Shown here: piece by piece, positions 37,510 to 49,050 of the stretch | Numbering within the stretch: the first letter of the stretch is position 1 | How the letters are laid out: every line of letters begins with the position of its first letter | NCBI RefSeq assembly: GCF_004959855.1 | Contig: NZ_SPNT01000001.1 | Coordinates: 62,001-126,000, forward strand | Direction: 5' to 3' | DNA from: Nitratireductor sp. XY-223 | Lineage (GTDB): Bacteria; Pseudomonadota; Alphaproteobacteria; Rhizobiales; Rhizobiaceae | DNA length: 64,000 bases | The notes under the pieces: generated by a model | The model's database searches: none | Told to the model about the DNA's origin: nothing | Seen by the model: the letters and a program-made list of their open reading frames with translations, nothing else | Translations under genes and position numbers: made by a program

Positions 37510-37657
37510 TCCGACAACCGCCGAAAATCAAAAAAGACGCCGTTTGCAGCAAAATCTGTTGCGAACGGCGCAACGCTCTGATTCTACTGGCCTTAGAGTT
37601 TCCGTATTTTGAGTCGATCTAGCTGGCACCGCGCCTGCAGTCAGATTCGTGCTCAAT
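37381..37657 (+). repeat. Copy 2 of the 277-bp direct repeat
   Basis: Matches 36133-36408, starting at CAGGGCATCTACGCC inside paralogue B and ending at GTGCTCAAT, 38 bp before the ddlB start. The junction with ddlB means that its leader derives from the duplicated flank. Confidence 0.85.
37530..37569 (-). terminator. Hairpin with T-run on the minus strand, copy 2
   Basis: The same stem-loop as at 36281-36320: GCCGTTTGCAGC (37539-37550) with GTTGCGAACGGC (37558-37569). One base change leaves a G-T pair, so the fold is conserved. The A-run at 37530-37535 becomes a T-run on the minus strand. Confidence 0.55.
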
Positions 37658-37694
37658 CCGCCACAAAGGCGACGGTGTGAAAAAGGGGACAGTG

Positions 37695-38621
37695 ATGAGC
37701 GGGAAACACGTGGCGATGCTGATGGGCGGGTTTTCGTCCGAGAGGCCGGTCAGTCTCTCCTCCGGCAATGCCTGCGCCGACGCGCTCGAGGATGTCGGCT
37801 ACCGGGTGACGCGTGTCGATGTGGGGCGGGACGTTGCCAGTGTCCTTGATGACCTCAGACCCGACGTCGCGTTCAACGCGCTGCACGGGCCGTTCGGCGA
37901 GGACGGCACGATCCAGGGTATCCTGGAATACCTGGAAATACCCTATACGCACTCGGGTGTCGGGGCATCGGCGCTCGCCATGCACAAGCAACAGGCCAAG
38001 CGGATCGCCTCCAGTGTAGGCATACCGGTCGCCGACGAGCTGGTCATGCACCGGCTCGAAATCGAACTCATCCACCCGATGGAGCCGCCCTATGTCGTCA
38101 AACCGGTCAGCGAGGGGTCCAGCTTCGGGGTCGTGATCGTGCGCGAGGAGCATACGCATCCACCCCAGAGCATCGGTTCCGACGACTGGCCGTACGGCGA
38201 TCATGTCATGGTTGAACGATTCGTCCACGGACGCGAACTGACCTGCGCCGTGATGGGCGATCAAGCCCTTGGGGTCACAGAAATTTTCCCCGTCGGCCAC
38301 AGTTTCTACGATTATGAAGCAAAATATGTAAAAGGCGGATCAAAACACGAATATCCGGCGAAAATTTTACCAAATATTTACCAAAAAATTCAGAAACTGT
38401 CCCTGATGGCGCACCAAGCTCTCGGGTGTCGCGGCGTAAGCCGTTCTGACTTTCGGTATGACGACCGTTTTTCCGAAGACGGTGAAGTTGTCTGGTTGGA
38501 AATCAACACGCAGCCAGGCATGACTCCGACATCCTTGGTGCCCGAATTGGCGGAACTTGCCGGGTACGATTTCGGCGAGCTGCTGACCTGGATGGTGGAG
38601 GATGCTTCGTGCATGCGTTGA
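37695..38621 (+). CDS. ddlB: D-alanine--D-alanine ligase
   Basis: A 308-residue ATP-grasp enzyme that makes the D-Ala-D-Ala dipeptide used by MurF. The start [12 protein letters not shown] has AAGGGGACAG just upstream; an in-frame GTG lies 18 bp earlier. Motifs: [44 protein letters not shown] and [17 protein letters not shown]. It opens the second dcw block. The 38280-38400 stretch is locally AT-rich (the [20 protein letters not shown] region). The end overlaps ftsQ by 13 bp. Confidence 0.95.
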   Translation: MSGKHVAMLMGGFSSERPVSLSSGNACADALEDVGYRVTRVDVGRDVASVLDDLRPDVAFNALHGPFGEDGTIQGILEYLEIPYTHSGVGASALAMHKQQAKRIASSVGIPVADELVMHRLEIELIHPMEPPYVVKPVSEGSSFGVVIVREEHTHPPQSIGSDDWPYGDHVMVERFVHGRELTCAVMGDQALGVTEIFPVGHSFYDYEAKYVKGGSKHEYPAKILPNIYQKIQKLSLMAHQALGCRGVSRSDFRYDDRFSEDGEVVWLEINTQPGMTPTSLVPELAELAGYDFGELLTWMVEDASCMR

Positions 38622-39544
38622 AAGGCAGGTGGGTAAAAAGACGGCAGACGGCCGCGGACCGCTTCGATAGCGCCGTGCCCGATTCCTCTGTTGTCCTGCC
38701 GCGCATCCTGCGCCGCCCCATGCGGCTGTTTTCCGCGCTCATCGACGGGCGCGCCGTCATCCCGCCGCACACGGGGACCCTGGCCACGGCAGCCTTGTTC
38801 GCAATCACCGGCCTTTACGGCGTCGTCGAGGGCGGGCATCTGCGCGCGCTCGCGGAGAGCACGACGTCGGCGGCCGGCTTCGCGGTCGAGTCGGTCAACA
38901 TCGCCGGCAATGTCGAAACATCGCCGATCGATATCTTTCAGCAACTCGGGCTTGACGGGCACACCTCTCTGATCACCATGGATGTGGACGAGGCAAGGGC
39001 TGCCGTCATGGCGCTGCCGTGGGTGCTGGACGCGGATGTCCGCAAGATCTATCCGGACGCGATCGACGTCAAACTCGCCGAGAAACGCGCATTCGGAATC
39101 TGGCAGCACGGCCGGGAACTGTCGCTGATCGAGCGCAACGGCAGCGTGATTGCGCCGCTGGCCGACGAAAAATTCACCCGGTTGCCCCTGTTCGTGGGCC
39201 TTGGCGCGGATGCCCATGCGGAGGCGTTCGATGCCTTGCTGGACATTTGGCCGGAGCTCAAGCCGCGCATCAGGGCCCGCATCCGGGTCGCCGACCGCCG
39301 CTGGGACATTCGCCTGGAAAACGGTGTCACGGTACGCCTTCCCGAGACCGGTGCGGCCGACGCACTCGACAGGCTGCGCCGCATGGACGTCGAACAGGAC
39401 CTTCTGGCGCGCGACATCATGAGTGTCGACCTGCGGCTCGACGATCGGGTGACCATCGGACTGTCGGACAATGCCGTCGTGCGACGTCAGAACGCAATGG
39501 AGGCACGGGAACGCCTGCTGAAGAAGCGGGGCCGCAATTCATGA
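38609..39544 (+). CDS. ftsQ: Cell division protein FtsQ
   Basis: A 311-residue bitopic protein started by GTG at 38609, with GGAGG 8 nt upstream inside ddlB. A cytoplasmic tail of about 52 residues precedes a membrane helix (about 54-74). The POTRA domain follows ([25 protein letters not shown] is its first strand-helix unit), then the beta domain with [23 protein letters not shown]. FtsQ scaffolds FtsB and FtsL at the septum. Its stop overlaps the ftsA start. Confidence 0.94.
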   Translation: MHALKGRWVKRRQTAADRFDSAVPDSSVVLPRILRRPMRLFSALIDGRAVIPPHTGTLATAALFAITGLYGVVEGGHLRALAESTTSAAGFAVESVNIAGNVETSPIDIFQQLGLDGHTSLITMDVDEARAAVMALPWVLDADVRKIYPDAIDVKLAEKRAFGIWQHGRELSLIERNGSVIAPLADEKFTRLPLFVGLGADAHAEAFDALLDIWPELKPRIRARIRVADRRWDIRLENGVTVRLPETGAADALDRLRRMDVEQDLLARDIMSVDLRLDDRVTIGLSDNAVVRRQNAMEARERLLKKRGRNS

Positions 39545-40872
39545 ACGTCTTCCGGTCCGCCTCCTTTACCGTTCCCCATCTGAGGGCCCTGCCGGCCAAG
39601 CGGTCCAGCGTGGTGACCGTCCTCGATATCGGGTCGACCAAGGTCGTGTGCCTGATCGGCAAGCTTGAGCCGCGGGCCGAAAGCCGCCTTCTGCCCGGTC
39701 GCACGCACGATGTCGAGATCATCGGCGTTGGCCACCACAAGTCGCGCGGCGTCAAGGCGGGTGTGATTGCGGATCTCGACGCGGTCGAGAGCTCGGTGCG
39801 CATGGCTGTCCATACAGCGGAGAAGAGAGCCGGTTTGACGGTCGAGTCCCTGATCGTCAACGTCTCCGCCGGACGCCTGCGCAGCGATGTCCATTCGGCC
39901 GAAATCGACCTCGGCGGCCACGAGGTCGAGCGTTCGGACCTGCGCAAGGTCCTGGCCGCGGCGGCCGCCCAGATCGACAGGGCGGACCGTTCGACCGTGC
40001 ACGCGCTGCCGACCGGGTTCAGCCTCGACGGCGAGCGGTCGATCCGCGATCCGCTCGGCATGTTCGGCGACCATCTCGGCGTCAACATGCATGTGGTCAC
40101 CGCCGAACAGGCGCCGCTGCGCAATCTCGAACTGTGCGTGAACCGGGCCCATCTGACGGTCGAGGCGATGGTTGCGACGCCCTATGCAAGCGGTCTTTCG
40201 GCGCTGGTCGACGACGAGGCGGAAATCGGATGTGCCTGCATCGACATGGGCGGCGGCACGACGACGATTTCGGTGTTTGCAGAAGGGCGCATGGTCCACA
40301 CGGACGCGATCGCGCTCGGCGGGCACCACGTGACGATGGATCTTGCGCGCGGGCTTTCCACGCGCCTCGAGGACGCCGAGCGACTCAAGGTCGTTCACGG
40401 ATCGGCGCTGCCGATGACCGGCGACGAGCACGACACGGTTTCCGTTCCGCCGATCGGCGACGGCGAGTCGGATCTGCCGGTGCAGATGCCGAAGGCGCTG
40501 CTCGGGCGGATCGTGAGGGCGCGCATCGACGAGACACTCGAGATGATCCGCGACCGCATACAGCGGTCCGGCTATGCGCCCCTGGTGGGGCGGCGCATCG
40601 TGCTGACGGGCGGGGCCAGCCAGCTGACCGGCATCGCCGACGCAGCGCGGCGAATCCTGGCCCGAAACGTGCGCATCGGCCGACCGCTCGGCGTTGCCGG
40701 GTTGCCGGCCGCGGCCAAGGGGCCGGCCTTTTCCACCGCCGTGGGACTGATGATCTATCCGCAGATCGCCGCGCTCGAGAGCCGTGGCGTGGAACGGGCC
40801 GGGCGCTACCGGGCCGTGGGCGGCGGCGGACGATTTGCCCGTGTAGGACAGTGGTTGAAAGAAAGTTTTTAA
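39541..40872 (+). CDS. ftsA: Cell division protein FtsA
   Basis: A 443-residue actin-like ATPase that tethers FtsZ to the membrane. VLDIGSTKVVCLIGKL is the first phosphate loop and CIDMGGGTTTISVFAEG the second; the 1C domain lies between them. The C-terminal GRFARVGQWLKESF is the amphipathic membrane-targeting helix. The ATG overlaps the ftsQ stop. Confidence 0.96.
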   Translation: MNVFRSASFTVPHLRALPAKRSSVVTVLDIGSTKVVCLIGKLEPRAESRLLPGRTHDVEIIGVGHHKSRGVKAGVIADLDAVESSVRMAVHTAEKRAGLTVESLIVNVSAGRLRSDVHSAEIDLGGHEVERSDLRKVLAAAAAQIDRADRSTVHALPTGFSLDGERSIRDPLGMFGDHLGVNMHVVTAEQAPLRNLELCVNRAHLTVEAMVATPYASGLSALVDDEAEIGCACIDMGGGTTTISVFAEGRMVHTDAIALGGHHVTMDLARGLSTRLEDAERLKVVHGSALPMTGDEHDTVSVPPIGDGESDLPVQMPKALLGRIVRARIDETLEMIRDRIQRSGYAPLVGRRIVLTGGASQLTGIADAARRILARNVRIGRPLGVAGLPAAAKGPAFSTAVGLMIYPQIAALESRGVERAGRYRAVGGGGRFARVGQWLKESF

Positions 40873-40924
40873 TTGTGTTGGCCGGCGCGGCAGGCGGCCA
40901 GAGTGAAAAAGGGAACGAGGTGCC

Positions 40925-42622
40925 ATGACTATCAATCTGCAGAAGCCGGACATCACCGAGCTCAAGCCGCGGATCACCGTGTTCGGTGTCGGCGGTGGTG
41001 GCGGCAACGCCGTCAACAACATGATCAATGCCGGGCTCCAGGGGGTAGACTTCGTGGTCGCCAACACGGACGCCCAGGCGCTGACGATGACAAAGGCCGA
41101 CCGGGTCATCCAGATGGGTGTCGCCGTCACCGAGGGCCTCGGCGCCGGCTCGCAGCCGGAGGTCGGTTGCGCAGCGGCCCGCGAATGCATCGACGAGATC
41201 AATGACCATCTCAACGGAACGCACATGTGTTTCGTGACTGCCGGGATGGGCGGCGGAACCGGTACCGGTGCAGCGCCGGTCGTCGCACAGGCGGCCCGCG
41301 AGCGGGGGATCCTGACCGTCGGTGTCGTCACCAAGCCGTTCCATTTCGAAGGCCAGCGCCGCATGCGTATCGCCGAGGATGGAATCACGGAACTGCAGCA
41401 GGCGGTCGACACGCTGATCGTCATTCCGAACCAGAACCTCTTCCGTATCGCCAACGACAAGACCACCTTCGCCGACGCCTTCGGGATGGCCGACCAGGTG
41501 CTCTATTCGGGCGTTGCCTGCATCACCGACCTGATGGTCAAGGAAGGCCTCATCAATCTCGATTTCGCCGACGTACGCTCGGTCATGCGGGAAATGGGCA
41601 AGGCGATGATGGGCACCGGCGAGGCCTCCGGCGACGGCCGCGCCATGGCGGCAGCCGAGGCGGCGATCTCCAATCCGTTGCTCGACGAGACGTCGATGAA
41701 GGGCGCGCAGGGCCTGCTGATCTCGATCACCGGCGGCCGCGACATGACGCTCTTTGAAGTCGACGAGGCGGCGACCCGCATCCGCGAGGAAGTCGATACC
41801 GACGCCAACATTATCCTCGGCGCCACCTTCGACGAGGACCTCGAGGGACTCATCCGCGTCTCTGTCGTCGCGACCGGCATCGACAAGGACGGTGCCGCGG
41901 AGGAACCTGTCGCCGCCCCGACGCTTGCGCCCAAGCCGGTCAGCCAGCCGGCGCAGCCTGCCGCCGCTCCGGCTCAGCCGGCCGCGACCGCGACAGCCTC
42001 GGTTGCCGCCCAGCAGGCTCCGGGCGATCCGGTCGAGGCGACCATCAAGCTGGCGGAGGCCGAACTGGAGCAGGAGCTCAGCATTGCGGTTCCCGAAGGT
42101 GCCGAAGCGGGAAACGGTGAGGAATTCCACCCGCAGAGCAAGCTGTTCGCCAATTCCGAAGCACAGAAGCCTGTCATTCAGAGCAGGGCAACGCCGCAGG
42201 CCGCGCCACAGGCCGCGCCGCAGGCCGCACCGGCCGCCGCACCGGCCGTCGCAGCCGCCGAGCCCCAGCAGGAGGCACCGGTTCCGCAGATGCCGCGCAT
42301 CGAGGATTTTCCCCCGGTGGTGCAAGCGGAAGTCGAGCGTCAGCACCGTCAGGCCCCGAGCCAGGACGAACGCGGCCCGATGGGACTGCTGAAGCGCATC
42401 TCGAACAGCCTTGGCCGGCGTGAGGACGAAGACGGTGCGGCTTCGGAGCCTGCAGCGCCGGCGCCGACGAACCAGCGCCGGCAGCTCTCAGCGGAAGCCA
42501 GCATGTATGCACCGCGCAAGGGCAGCCTCGACAACCAGGGCCGCGCGCAGCCGGCGACGAAGACCCAGTCTGAGGACGACCAGCTCGAGATTCCCGCTTT
42601 CCTGCGCCGTCAGGCGCTGTAG
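40925..42622 (+). CDS. ftsZ: Cell division GTPase FtsZ, long-linker type
   Basis: A 565-residue tubulin homologue that forms the Z ring. The GTPase core covers about residues 12-320, with the signature [10 protein letters not shown] and the T7 loop [11 protein letters not shown]. An Ala/Pro/Gln-rich disordered linker of about 220 residues follows, including [18 protein letters not shown] repeats. The conserved C-terminal peptide [15 protein letters not shown] binds FtsA and other partners. Typical E. coli FtsZ has 383 residues; the long linker is usual in Hyphomicrobiales. A GAACGAGG ribosome site lies 52 bp after ftsA. Confidence 0.97.
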   Translation: MTINLQKPDITELKPRITVFGVGGGGGNAVNNMINAGLQGVDFVVANTDAQALTMTKADRVIQMGVAVTEGLGAGSQPEVGCAAARECIDEINDHLNGTHMCFVTAGMGGGTGTGAAPVVAQAARERGILTVGVVTKPFHFEGQRRMRIAEDGITELQQAVDTLIVIPNQNLFRIANDKTTFADAFGMADQVLYSGVACITDLMVKEGLINLDFADVRSVMREMGKAMMGTGEASGDGRAMAAAEAAISNPLLDETSMKGAQGLLISITGGRDMTLFEVDEAATRIREEVDTDANIILGATFDEDLEGLIRVSVVATGIDKDGAAEEPVAAPTLAPKPVSQPAQPAAAPAQPAATATASVAAQQAPGDPVEATIKLAEAELEQELSIAVPEGAEAGNGEEFHPQSKLFANSEAQKPVIQSRATPQAAPQAAPQAAPAAAPAVAAAEPQQEAPVPQMPRIEDFPPVVQAEVERQHRQAPSQDERGPMGLLKRISNSLGRREDEDGAASEPAAPAPTNQRRQLSAEASMYAPRKGSLDNQGRAQPATKTQSEDDQLEIPAFLRRQAL

Positions 42623-42716
42623 GGAAGGTGCCGCGCGACTCACTTTGACAATTAATCGGGGCAAAGATCTCAGAATTGCCCCGGTTCTGTTACAAGATGC
42701 TGAAAAGGCGATCACG

Positions 42717-42732
42717 TTAACGGTTCATTAAC
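42717..42732 (+). promoter_or_regulatory. Perfect CtrA box upstream of lpxC
   Basis: TTAA-CGGTTCA-TTAAC is an exact match to TTAA-N7-TTAA(C). It lies 95 bp after ftsZ and about 230 bp before lpxC. CtrA is the cell-cycle master regulator of alphaproteobacteria, so an internal, cell-cycle-controlled promoter for lpxC is likely. Confidence 0.65.
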
Positions 42733-42750
42733 GAATATTAAATTCGTTAA
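42728..42750. promoter_or_regulatory. AT-rich inverted repeat overlapping the CtrA box
   Basis: TTAACGAA (42728-42735) and TTCGTTAA (42743-42750) are perfect 8-bp arms around TATTAAA. The first arm is shared with the second half of the CtrA box. It may be a second regulator site or the AT-rich core of the promoter. The rest of the 337-bp ftsZ-lpxC gap holds no gene that I can support. Confidence 0.4.
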
Positions 42751-42959
42751 GCCGTTGAAAGCGCATGCTTATTCCATCGTAACATTCCGTAAAAAACCGT
42801 GATTTGGTTTGTCTCCGGACGGCACGTATCTTTCAGCCGTGGGGATTTGGTCGGGACAAAAGGTCATCCGAAAAAGCTGAGATTATACGCGGTTTTACGG
42901 CCGTGTGTGAGCGCAGGGGTTTTCCAATGGCCTTGACTGAAGATATCAGGCTTGAATGT

Positions 42960-43913
42960 ATGAGTATTAACTACTTTGGCTATCAGACGACGATTCTGAA
43001 CGAAGCGACGCTCTCGGGGGTGGGAGTGCACAGCGGTTCCAAGGTCTCCGTCACATTCAAGCCCGCAGATGCCGACACCGGCATCGTTTTCCAGCGAACA
43101 CTCGACAACGGCGAAACCCATCTCATCAGGGCGATCGCCTCACAGGTTGCAGCGACGGACCTTTGCACCGTGCTCGGTGACGCGGGCGGCGCCAGCGTCG
43201 CCACGGTCGAGCACCTCATGGCGGCGTTCTATGCCATGGAGATCGACAATATCATCGTCGAAATCGACGGTGCGGAAGTGCCGATCATGGACGGCAGCTC
43301 GATCGTCTTCATCGAAGCGCTTGACCGCGCCGGCGTCGACATTCTCAGCTCCAAGCGGCGCTACCTGCGGGTGGTGAAACCGGTCCGCATCGAGGCCGGT
43401 GCGTCGTGGGCCGAATTCGTTCCTTACGAGGGCACGCGCTTCGAGATCGATATCGATTTCGACTGCAAGCTGATCGGCAGGCAGTCCTGGAAGGGCGACA
43501 TCTCGGCGGAAACCTTCCGCGGGGAACTGGCCCGTGCCCGGACATTCGGTTTCATGCGCGACGTCGAGTTTCTGTGGGCGTCGGGCCACGCGCTGGGCTC
43601 GTCGCTGGAAAACTCGGTTGTCATCAGCGACGACGATACGGTGATCAATCTCGAGGGCCTGCGCTTCGAGAACGAATTCGTGCGTCACAAGACACTCGAT
43701 GCGGTCGGCGACCTGGCACTCGCAGGCGCGAAATTCATCGGCTGCTATCGCTCCTACCGGGGCGGTCACAAGCTCAATTCACTGGCGCTGAAGGCTCTGT
43801 TGAACGATGCCAGCGCCTATGAGGTCGTCGAGACCTCGCAACCGCGCGAGACCCCGCGGGGCGGTGAGCTGGTCGCGGTCAGCGGACCCATGTTCGCTCC
43901 CTGGACGCTGTAG
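42960..43913 (+). CDS. lpxC: UDP-3-O-acyl-N-acetylglucosamine deacetylase LpxC
   Basis: A 317-residue zinc enzyme, the committed step of lipid A synthesis. The start MSINYFGYQTTIL is chosen because it matches family length; an ATG at 42927 adding 11 residues has an AGGGG site and is a real alternative. Zinc ligands are H85 (VEHLMAAFYAM), H243 and D247 (HKTLDAVGDLALAG), and H270 (GGHKLNSLAL) is the catalytic base. SGVGVHSG near residue 20 is typical. Confidence 0.95.
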   Translation: MSINYFGYQTTILNEATLSGVGVHSGSKVSVTFKPADADTGIVFQRTLDNGETHLIRAIASQVAATDLCTVLGDAGGASVATVEHLMAAFYAMEIDNIIVEIDGAEVPIMDGSSIVFIEALDRAGVDILSSKRRYLRVVKPVRIEAGASWAEFVPYEGTRFEIDIDFDCKLIGRQSWKGDISAETFRGELARARTFGFMRDVEFLWASGHALGSSLENSVVISDDDTVINLEGLRFENEFVRHKTLDAVGDLALAGAKFIGCYRSYRGGHKLNSLALKALLNDASAYEVVETSQPRETPRGGELVAVSGPMFAPWTL

Positions 43914-43999
43914 CGTTTTCCATATCCGGCCGACGCACCGCAAGCCGCTTGCGAGCCATCTCCGCTGCCACAAAAATGTACCAAAACATGCGCATGACG

Positions 44000-44028
44000 T
44001 TGCGGTCTTTGTGCGTTTGGCGCTATGA
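44000..44028 (+). promoter_or_regulatory. Candidate promoter for bamD
   Basis: TTGCGG (44000-44005), 17-bp spacer, CTATGA (44023-44028), in the 243-bp gap between lpxC and bamD. It predicts a start near 44035 and a leader of about 120 nt. Confidence 0.4.
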
Positions 44029-44156
44029 CAGCGTGCATTGTTTCGGGTGCGGCCGGTAAACGGGTTGTTATAATTTTTGGTCCGTTCCGCCGCGTTAATG
44101 TGGTATTCCGACGTTCGGAGCGATCTTTCGCCCGAGTCGCGGCGGAAATTGGGGTA

Positions 44157-45035
44157 ATGACCGAAATGTTGAATAGGGGACTGGTTCCGGTGAACAAATG
44201 CCTGCGCGGGTTGCTTGTGGCTGCAAGCCTCGGCGGCATGATGGCGCTTGGCGCCTGCCAGAGCGACAGGGATATCGATATTACGGCGCTGGATATCGAA
44301 ACCGAGCCGGCGGATGTCCTCTATAACCAGGCGCTCGCCAACATCAAGGCCGGCAAGATGCGCGAGGCCTCGCGCAAGTTCGAAGCCATCGACAAGCAGC
44401 ATCCCTATTCGGAATATGCCCGCAAGGCCATGGTGATGAACGCCTTTGCCAATTACCGGATGGGCAAGTATCCGGATTCGATCAATAGCGCGCAGCGCTA
44501 TATCAGCCTCTATCCGGAATCCGAGGACACGGCGTACGCCTATTATCTGATCGGCCTTTCCTACTACCGGCAGATCCCGCAGGTCACCCGCGACCAGGGA
44601 TCGGCGCAACGCGCCATTGCGGCCTTCTCGGAGATCATCCAGCGCTATCCCGAATCGGAATATGTCACCGATTCGGAGACCAAGATCCGCTTTGCCCGCG
44701 ATCAGCTCGCCGGCAAGGAGATGCAGATCGGGCGCTACTACCAGGAACGCAAGGAATACGCGGCGGCCGTCAACCGCTTCCGTGTCGTTGTCGAGACGTA
44801 TCCCAATACGCGCCAGGTGGAAGAGGCGCTGGCGCGCCTCGTCGAGGTCTATTTCGCGATGGGCCTGACCCAGGATGCGCAGGCGGCTGCGGCCGTGCTC
44901 GGCCACAACTTCCCGGACAGCCAGTGGTATGCGGATTCCTACAAGCTCCTGCAGTCCGAAGGGCTCGAGCCGCGCGAGAACCGCGGCTCCTGGATAACAC
45001 GGGCAGGGGCGCGCTTACTCGGCTCCCAGAGCTGA
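44157..45035 (+). CDS. bamD: Outer-membrane assembly lipoprotein BamD
   Basis: Up to 292 residues. A lipoprotein signal ends at the lipobox LGAC, where the Cys is acylated. Five TPR-like repeats follow ([27 protein letters not shown] begins the first; [21 protein letters not shown] the second). BamD is the essential lipoprotein partner of BamA for inserting beta-barrels. The start is uncertain: ATG at 44157 and 44166, and a GTG at 44190 ([10 protein letters not shown]) that gives a more typical lipoprotein signal, are all possible. Confidence 0.92.
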   Translation: MTEMLNRGLVPVNKCLRGLLVAASLGGMMALGACQSDRDIDITALDIETEPADVLYNQALANIKAGKMREASRKFEAIDKQHPYSEYARKAMVMNAFANYRMGKYPDSINSAQRYISLYPESEDTAYAYYLIGLSYYRQIPQVTRDQGSAQRAIAAFSEIIQRYPESEYVTDSETKIRFARDQLAGKEMQIGRYYQERKEYAAAVNRFRVVVETYPNTRQVEEALARLVEVYFAMGLTQDAQAAAAVLGHNFPDSQWYADSYKLLQSEGLEPRENRGSWITRAGARLLGSQS

Positions 45036-45047
45036 CAAGAGAAACGG

Positions 45048-46715
45048 ATGCTTTCACACCTTTCGATCCGGGATATCGTTCTGATCGAACGGCTTGATCT
45101 CGGGTTCGAACGGGGACTGTCTGTGCTGACCGGCGAAACGGGCGCCGGAAAATCCATCCTTCTGGACAGCCTGTCGCTGGCGCTCGGCGCGCGCGGCGAC
45201 GGCGGGCTCGTGCGGCAGGGCGCCGACCGCGGGCAGGTCACGGCCGCCTTCGATGTGCCCGCCGATCACCCGGTGCGCGCGTTCCTGCGCGAAAACGACC
45301 TCGACGATGAAGGCGATCTGATCTTCCGGCGAACGCAAAGCGCAGACGGGCGTACCAAGGTCTATATCAACGATCAGCCTGCGAGCGTCGCGCTGATGCG
45401 GCAGGCCGGCAGGATGCTGGTCGAGATCCACGGCCAGCACGACGACCGCGCGCTGGTCGAGGCCGATGCCCACCGGCAACTGCTCGACGCCTTCGGCGGT
45501 CTGCAGGACGAGGCCGCCAACGTGGCCTTACTGCATCGCGGTTGGCGCCAATGCGTGAAGGAAGCGGCGGATCATCGCGCCAGGGTCGAGGATGCGGCCC
45601 GAGAGGCCGATTACCTGCGGTCCTCGGTGGAGGAACTTGAGCAGCTGTCTCCTGTCGACGGGGAGGAGGATGAGCTTGCCGATCGGCGCGCGCTCATGAT
45701 GAAGGCGGAAAAGATCGCCGCGGATATCAACGAAACCAACGACATCCTTTCGGGGCAGGGTGCCCCGCTGCCGATGCTGAGTTCACTGCTGCGGCGGCTG
45801 GAGCGCAAGGCGGCCGAGGCGCCGGGACTCCTGGACGAGGTCATCGACCATCTGGGCGTTGCCGTGGACCGGCTGTCGGATGCCCAGACGGCAACCGAGG
45901 CGGCGATGCGCGCCGCCGATTTCGATCCCAACGAACTGGAAAACTGCGAGGAGCGGCTGTTTGCGCTGCGCGCCGCGTCGCGCAAGTACAATGTCCCCGT
46001 TTCCGAACTGCCGGCACTCGCCGAGCGCATGGTCGCGGCCCTTGCCGAACTCGATGCCGGGGAAGAAAAGATGTCGGAACTGGACGCGCGTACCGCCGAG
46101 GCGGAGAGCGCCTATCGCGATGCGGCGCAGTTGCTGTCGGGGCACCGGCATGAGGCGGCACAGGTTCTTGCCGATGCGGTGATGGCGGAACTGCCGGCGC
46201 TGAAGCTGGAGCGCGCCGCATTCATCGTCAATATCGACAGCGATGCCGAACAGGGCGGGCCGGACGGTATCGACCAGGTGGCCTTTCACGTACGGACCAA
46301 TCCGGGCACCCGGCCGGGACCGATCCAGAAGGTCGCATCCGGCGGAGAGCTTTCGCGGTTTCTGCTGGCGCTGAAGGTGGCACTGGCCGATCGCGGCTCG
46401 GCGCCGACACTGGTGTTCGACGAGATCGATACGGGCGTCGGCGGCGCGGTGGCCGACGCCATCGGCAAGCGCCTGAAGCGGCTGGCGGCGGATGTTCAGG
46501 TCCTTTCGGTGACGCATGCGCCGCAGGTGGCGGCCAGGGCGTCGACCCATATGCTCATCGCCAAGGGGCCGGGCGGCGACGAAACCGTGACGACGCGGGT
46601 GAGCACGATGGACAACGCCTCGCGCCAGGAAGAGATCGCCCGCATGCTGGCCGGGGCTTCGGTGACCGACGAGGCCCGCGCAGCCGCGGGGCGCCTGCTT
46701 TCCGAAAGCGCCTGA
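45048..46715 (+). CDS. recN: DNA repair protein RecN
   Basis: A 555-residue SMC-like ATPase for double-strand break repair. Walker A is TGETGAGKSILLDSLSLALG near residue 30, a coiled-coil stretch spans about 165-370, and the C-terminal half has the signature SGGELSRFLLALKVAL and Walker B LVFDEIDTGVGG. It lies 12 bp after bamD and is probably co-transcribed. No LexA box is evident in that short gap. Confidence 0.95.
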   Translation: MLSHLSIRDIVLIERLDLGFERGLSVLTGETGAGKSILLDSLSLALGARGDGGLVRQGADRGQVTAAFDVPADHPVRAFLRENDLDDEGDLIFRRTQSADGRTKVYINDQPASVALMRQAGRMLVEIHGQHDDRALVEADAHRQLLDAFGGLQDEAANVALLHRGWRQCVKEAADHRARVEDAAREADYLRSSVEELEQLSPVDGEEDELADRRALMMKAEKIAADINETNDILSGQGAPLPMLSSLLRRLERKAAEAPGLLDEVIDHLGVAVDRLSDAQTATEAAMRAADFDPNELENCEERLFALRAASRKYNVPVSELPALAERMVAALAELDAGEEKMSELDARTAEAESAYRDAAQLLSGHRHEAAQVLADAVMAELPALKLERAAFIVNIDSDAEQGGPDGIDQVAFHVRTNPGTRPGPIQKVASGGELSRFLLALKVALADRGSAPTLVFDEIDTGVGGAVADAIGKRLKRLAADVQVLSVTHAPQVAARASTHMLIAKGPGGDETVTTRVSTMDNASRQEEIARMLAGASVTDEARAAAGRLLSESA

Positions 46716-46783
46716 GGCGGACAAACCCCTGTCAGCCGGCCTCCGCTTGCTCTAAAACTCAATCGATGATTCACGGGTGATAA

Positions 46784-48925
<2,142 letters not shown>

Positions 48926-48966
48926 TCAGTTTGATTGAACTAACGATCATTATTATTCGCGTGACG

Positions 48967-48989
48967 GGTCAGTATGGCTGACCTATTTT
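48967..48989 (+). terminator. Terminator after ligA
   Basis: GGTCAG (48967-48972) pairs with CTGACC (48978-48983) around TATGG, and TATTTTG follows. It is a short but correctly oriented intrinsic terminator 41 bp after the ligA stop. Confidence 0.5.
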
Positions 48990-49050
48990 GTCGGCATCGC
49001 GCCACGGATGCCGCCGCGACAAACCCAGCACCTGACCGACGAGGATTCTC

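Noticed and set aside
41940-42290. Ala/Pro/Gln repeats in ftsZ as an insertion or separate gene
   Set aside because: They are in frame and form the long disordered linker typical of FtsZ in this order, with the conserved C-terminal peptide intact.
42728-42750. Rho-independent terminator of ftsZ
   Set aside because: The 8-bp arms are AT-rich and not followed by a T-run; overlap with a perfect CtrA box favours a regulatory role.
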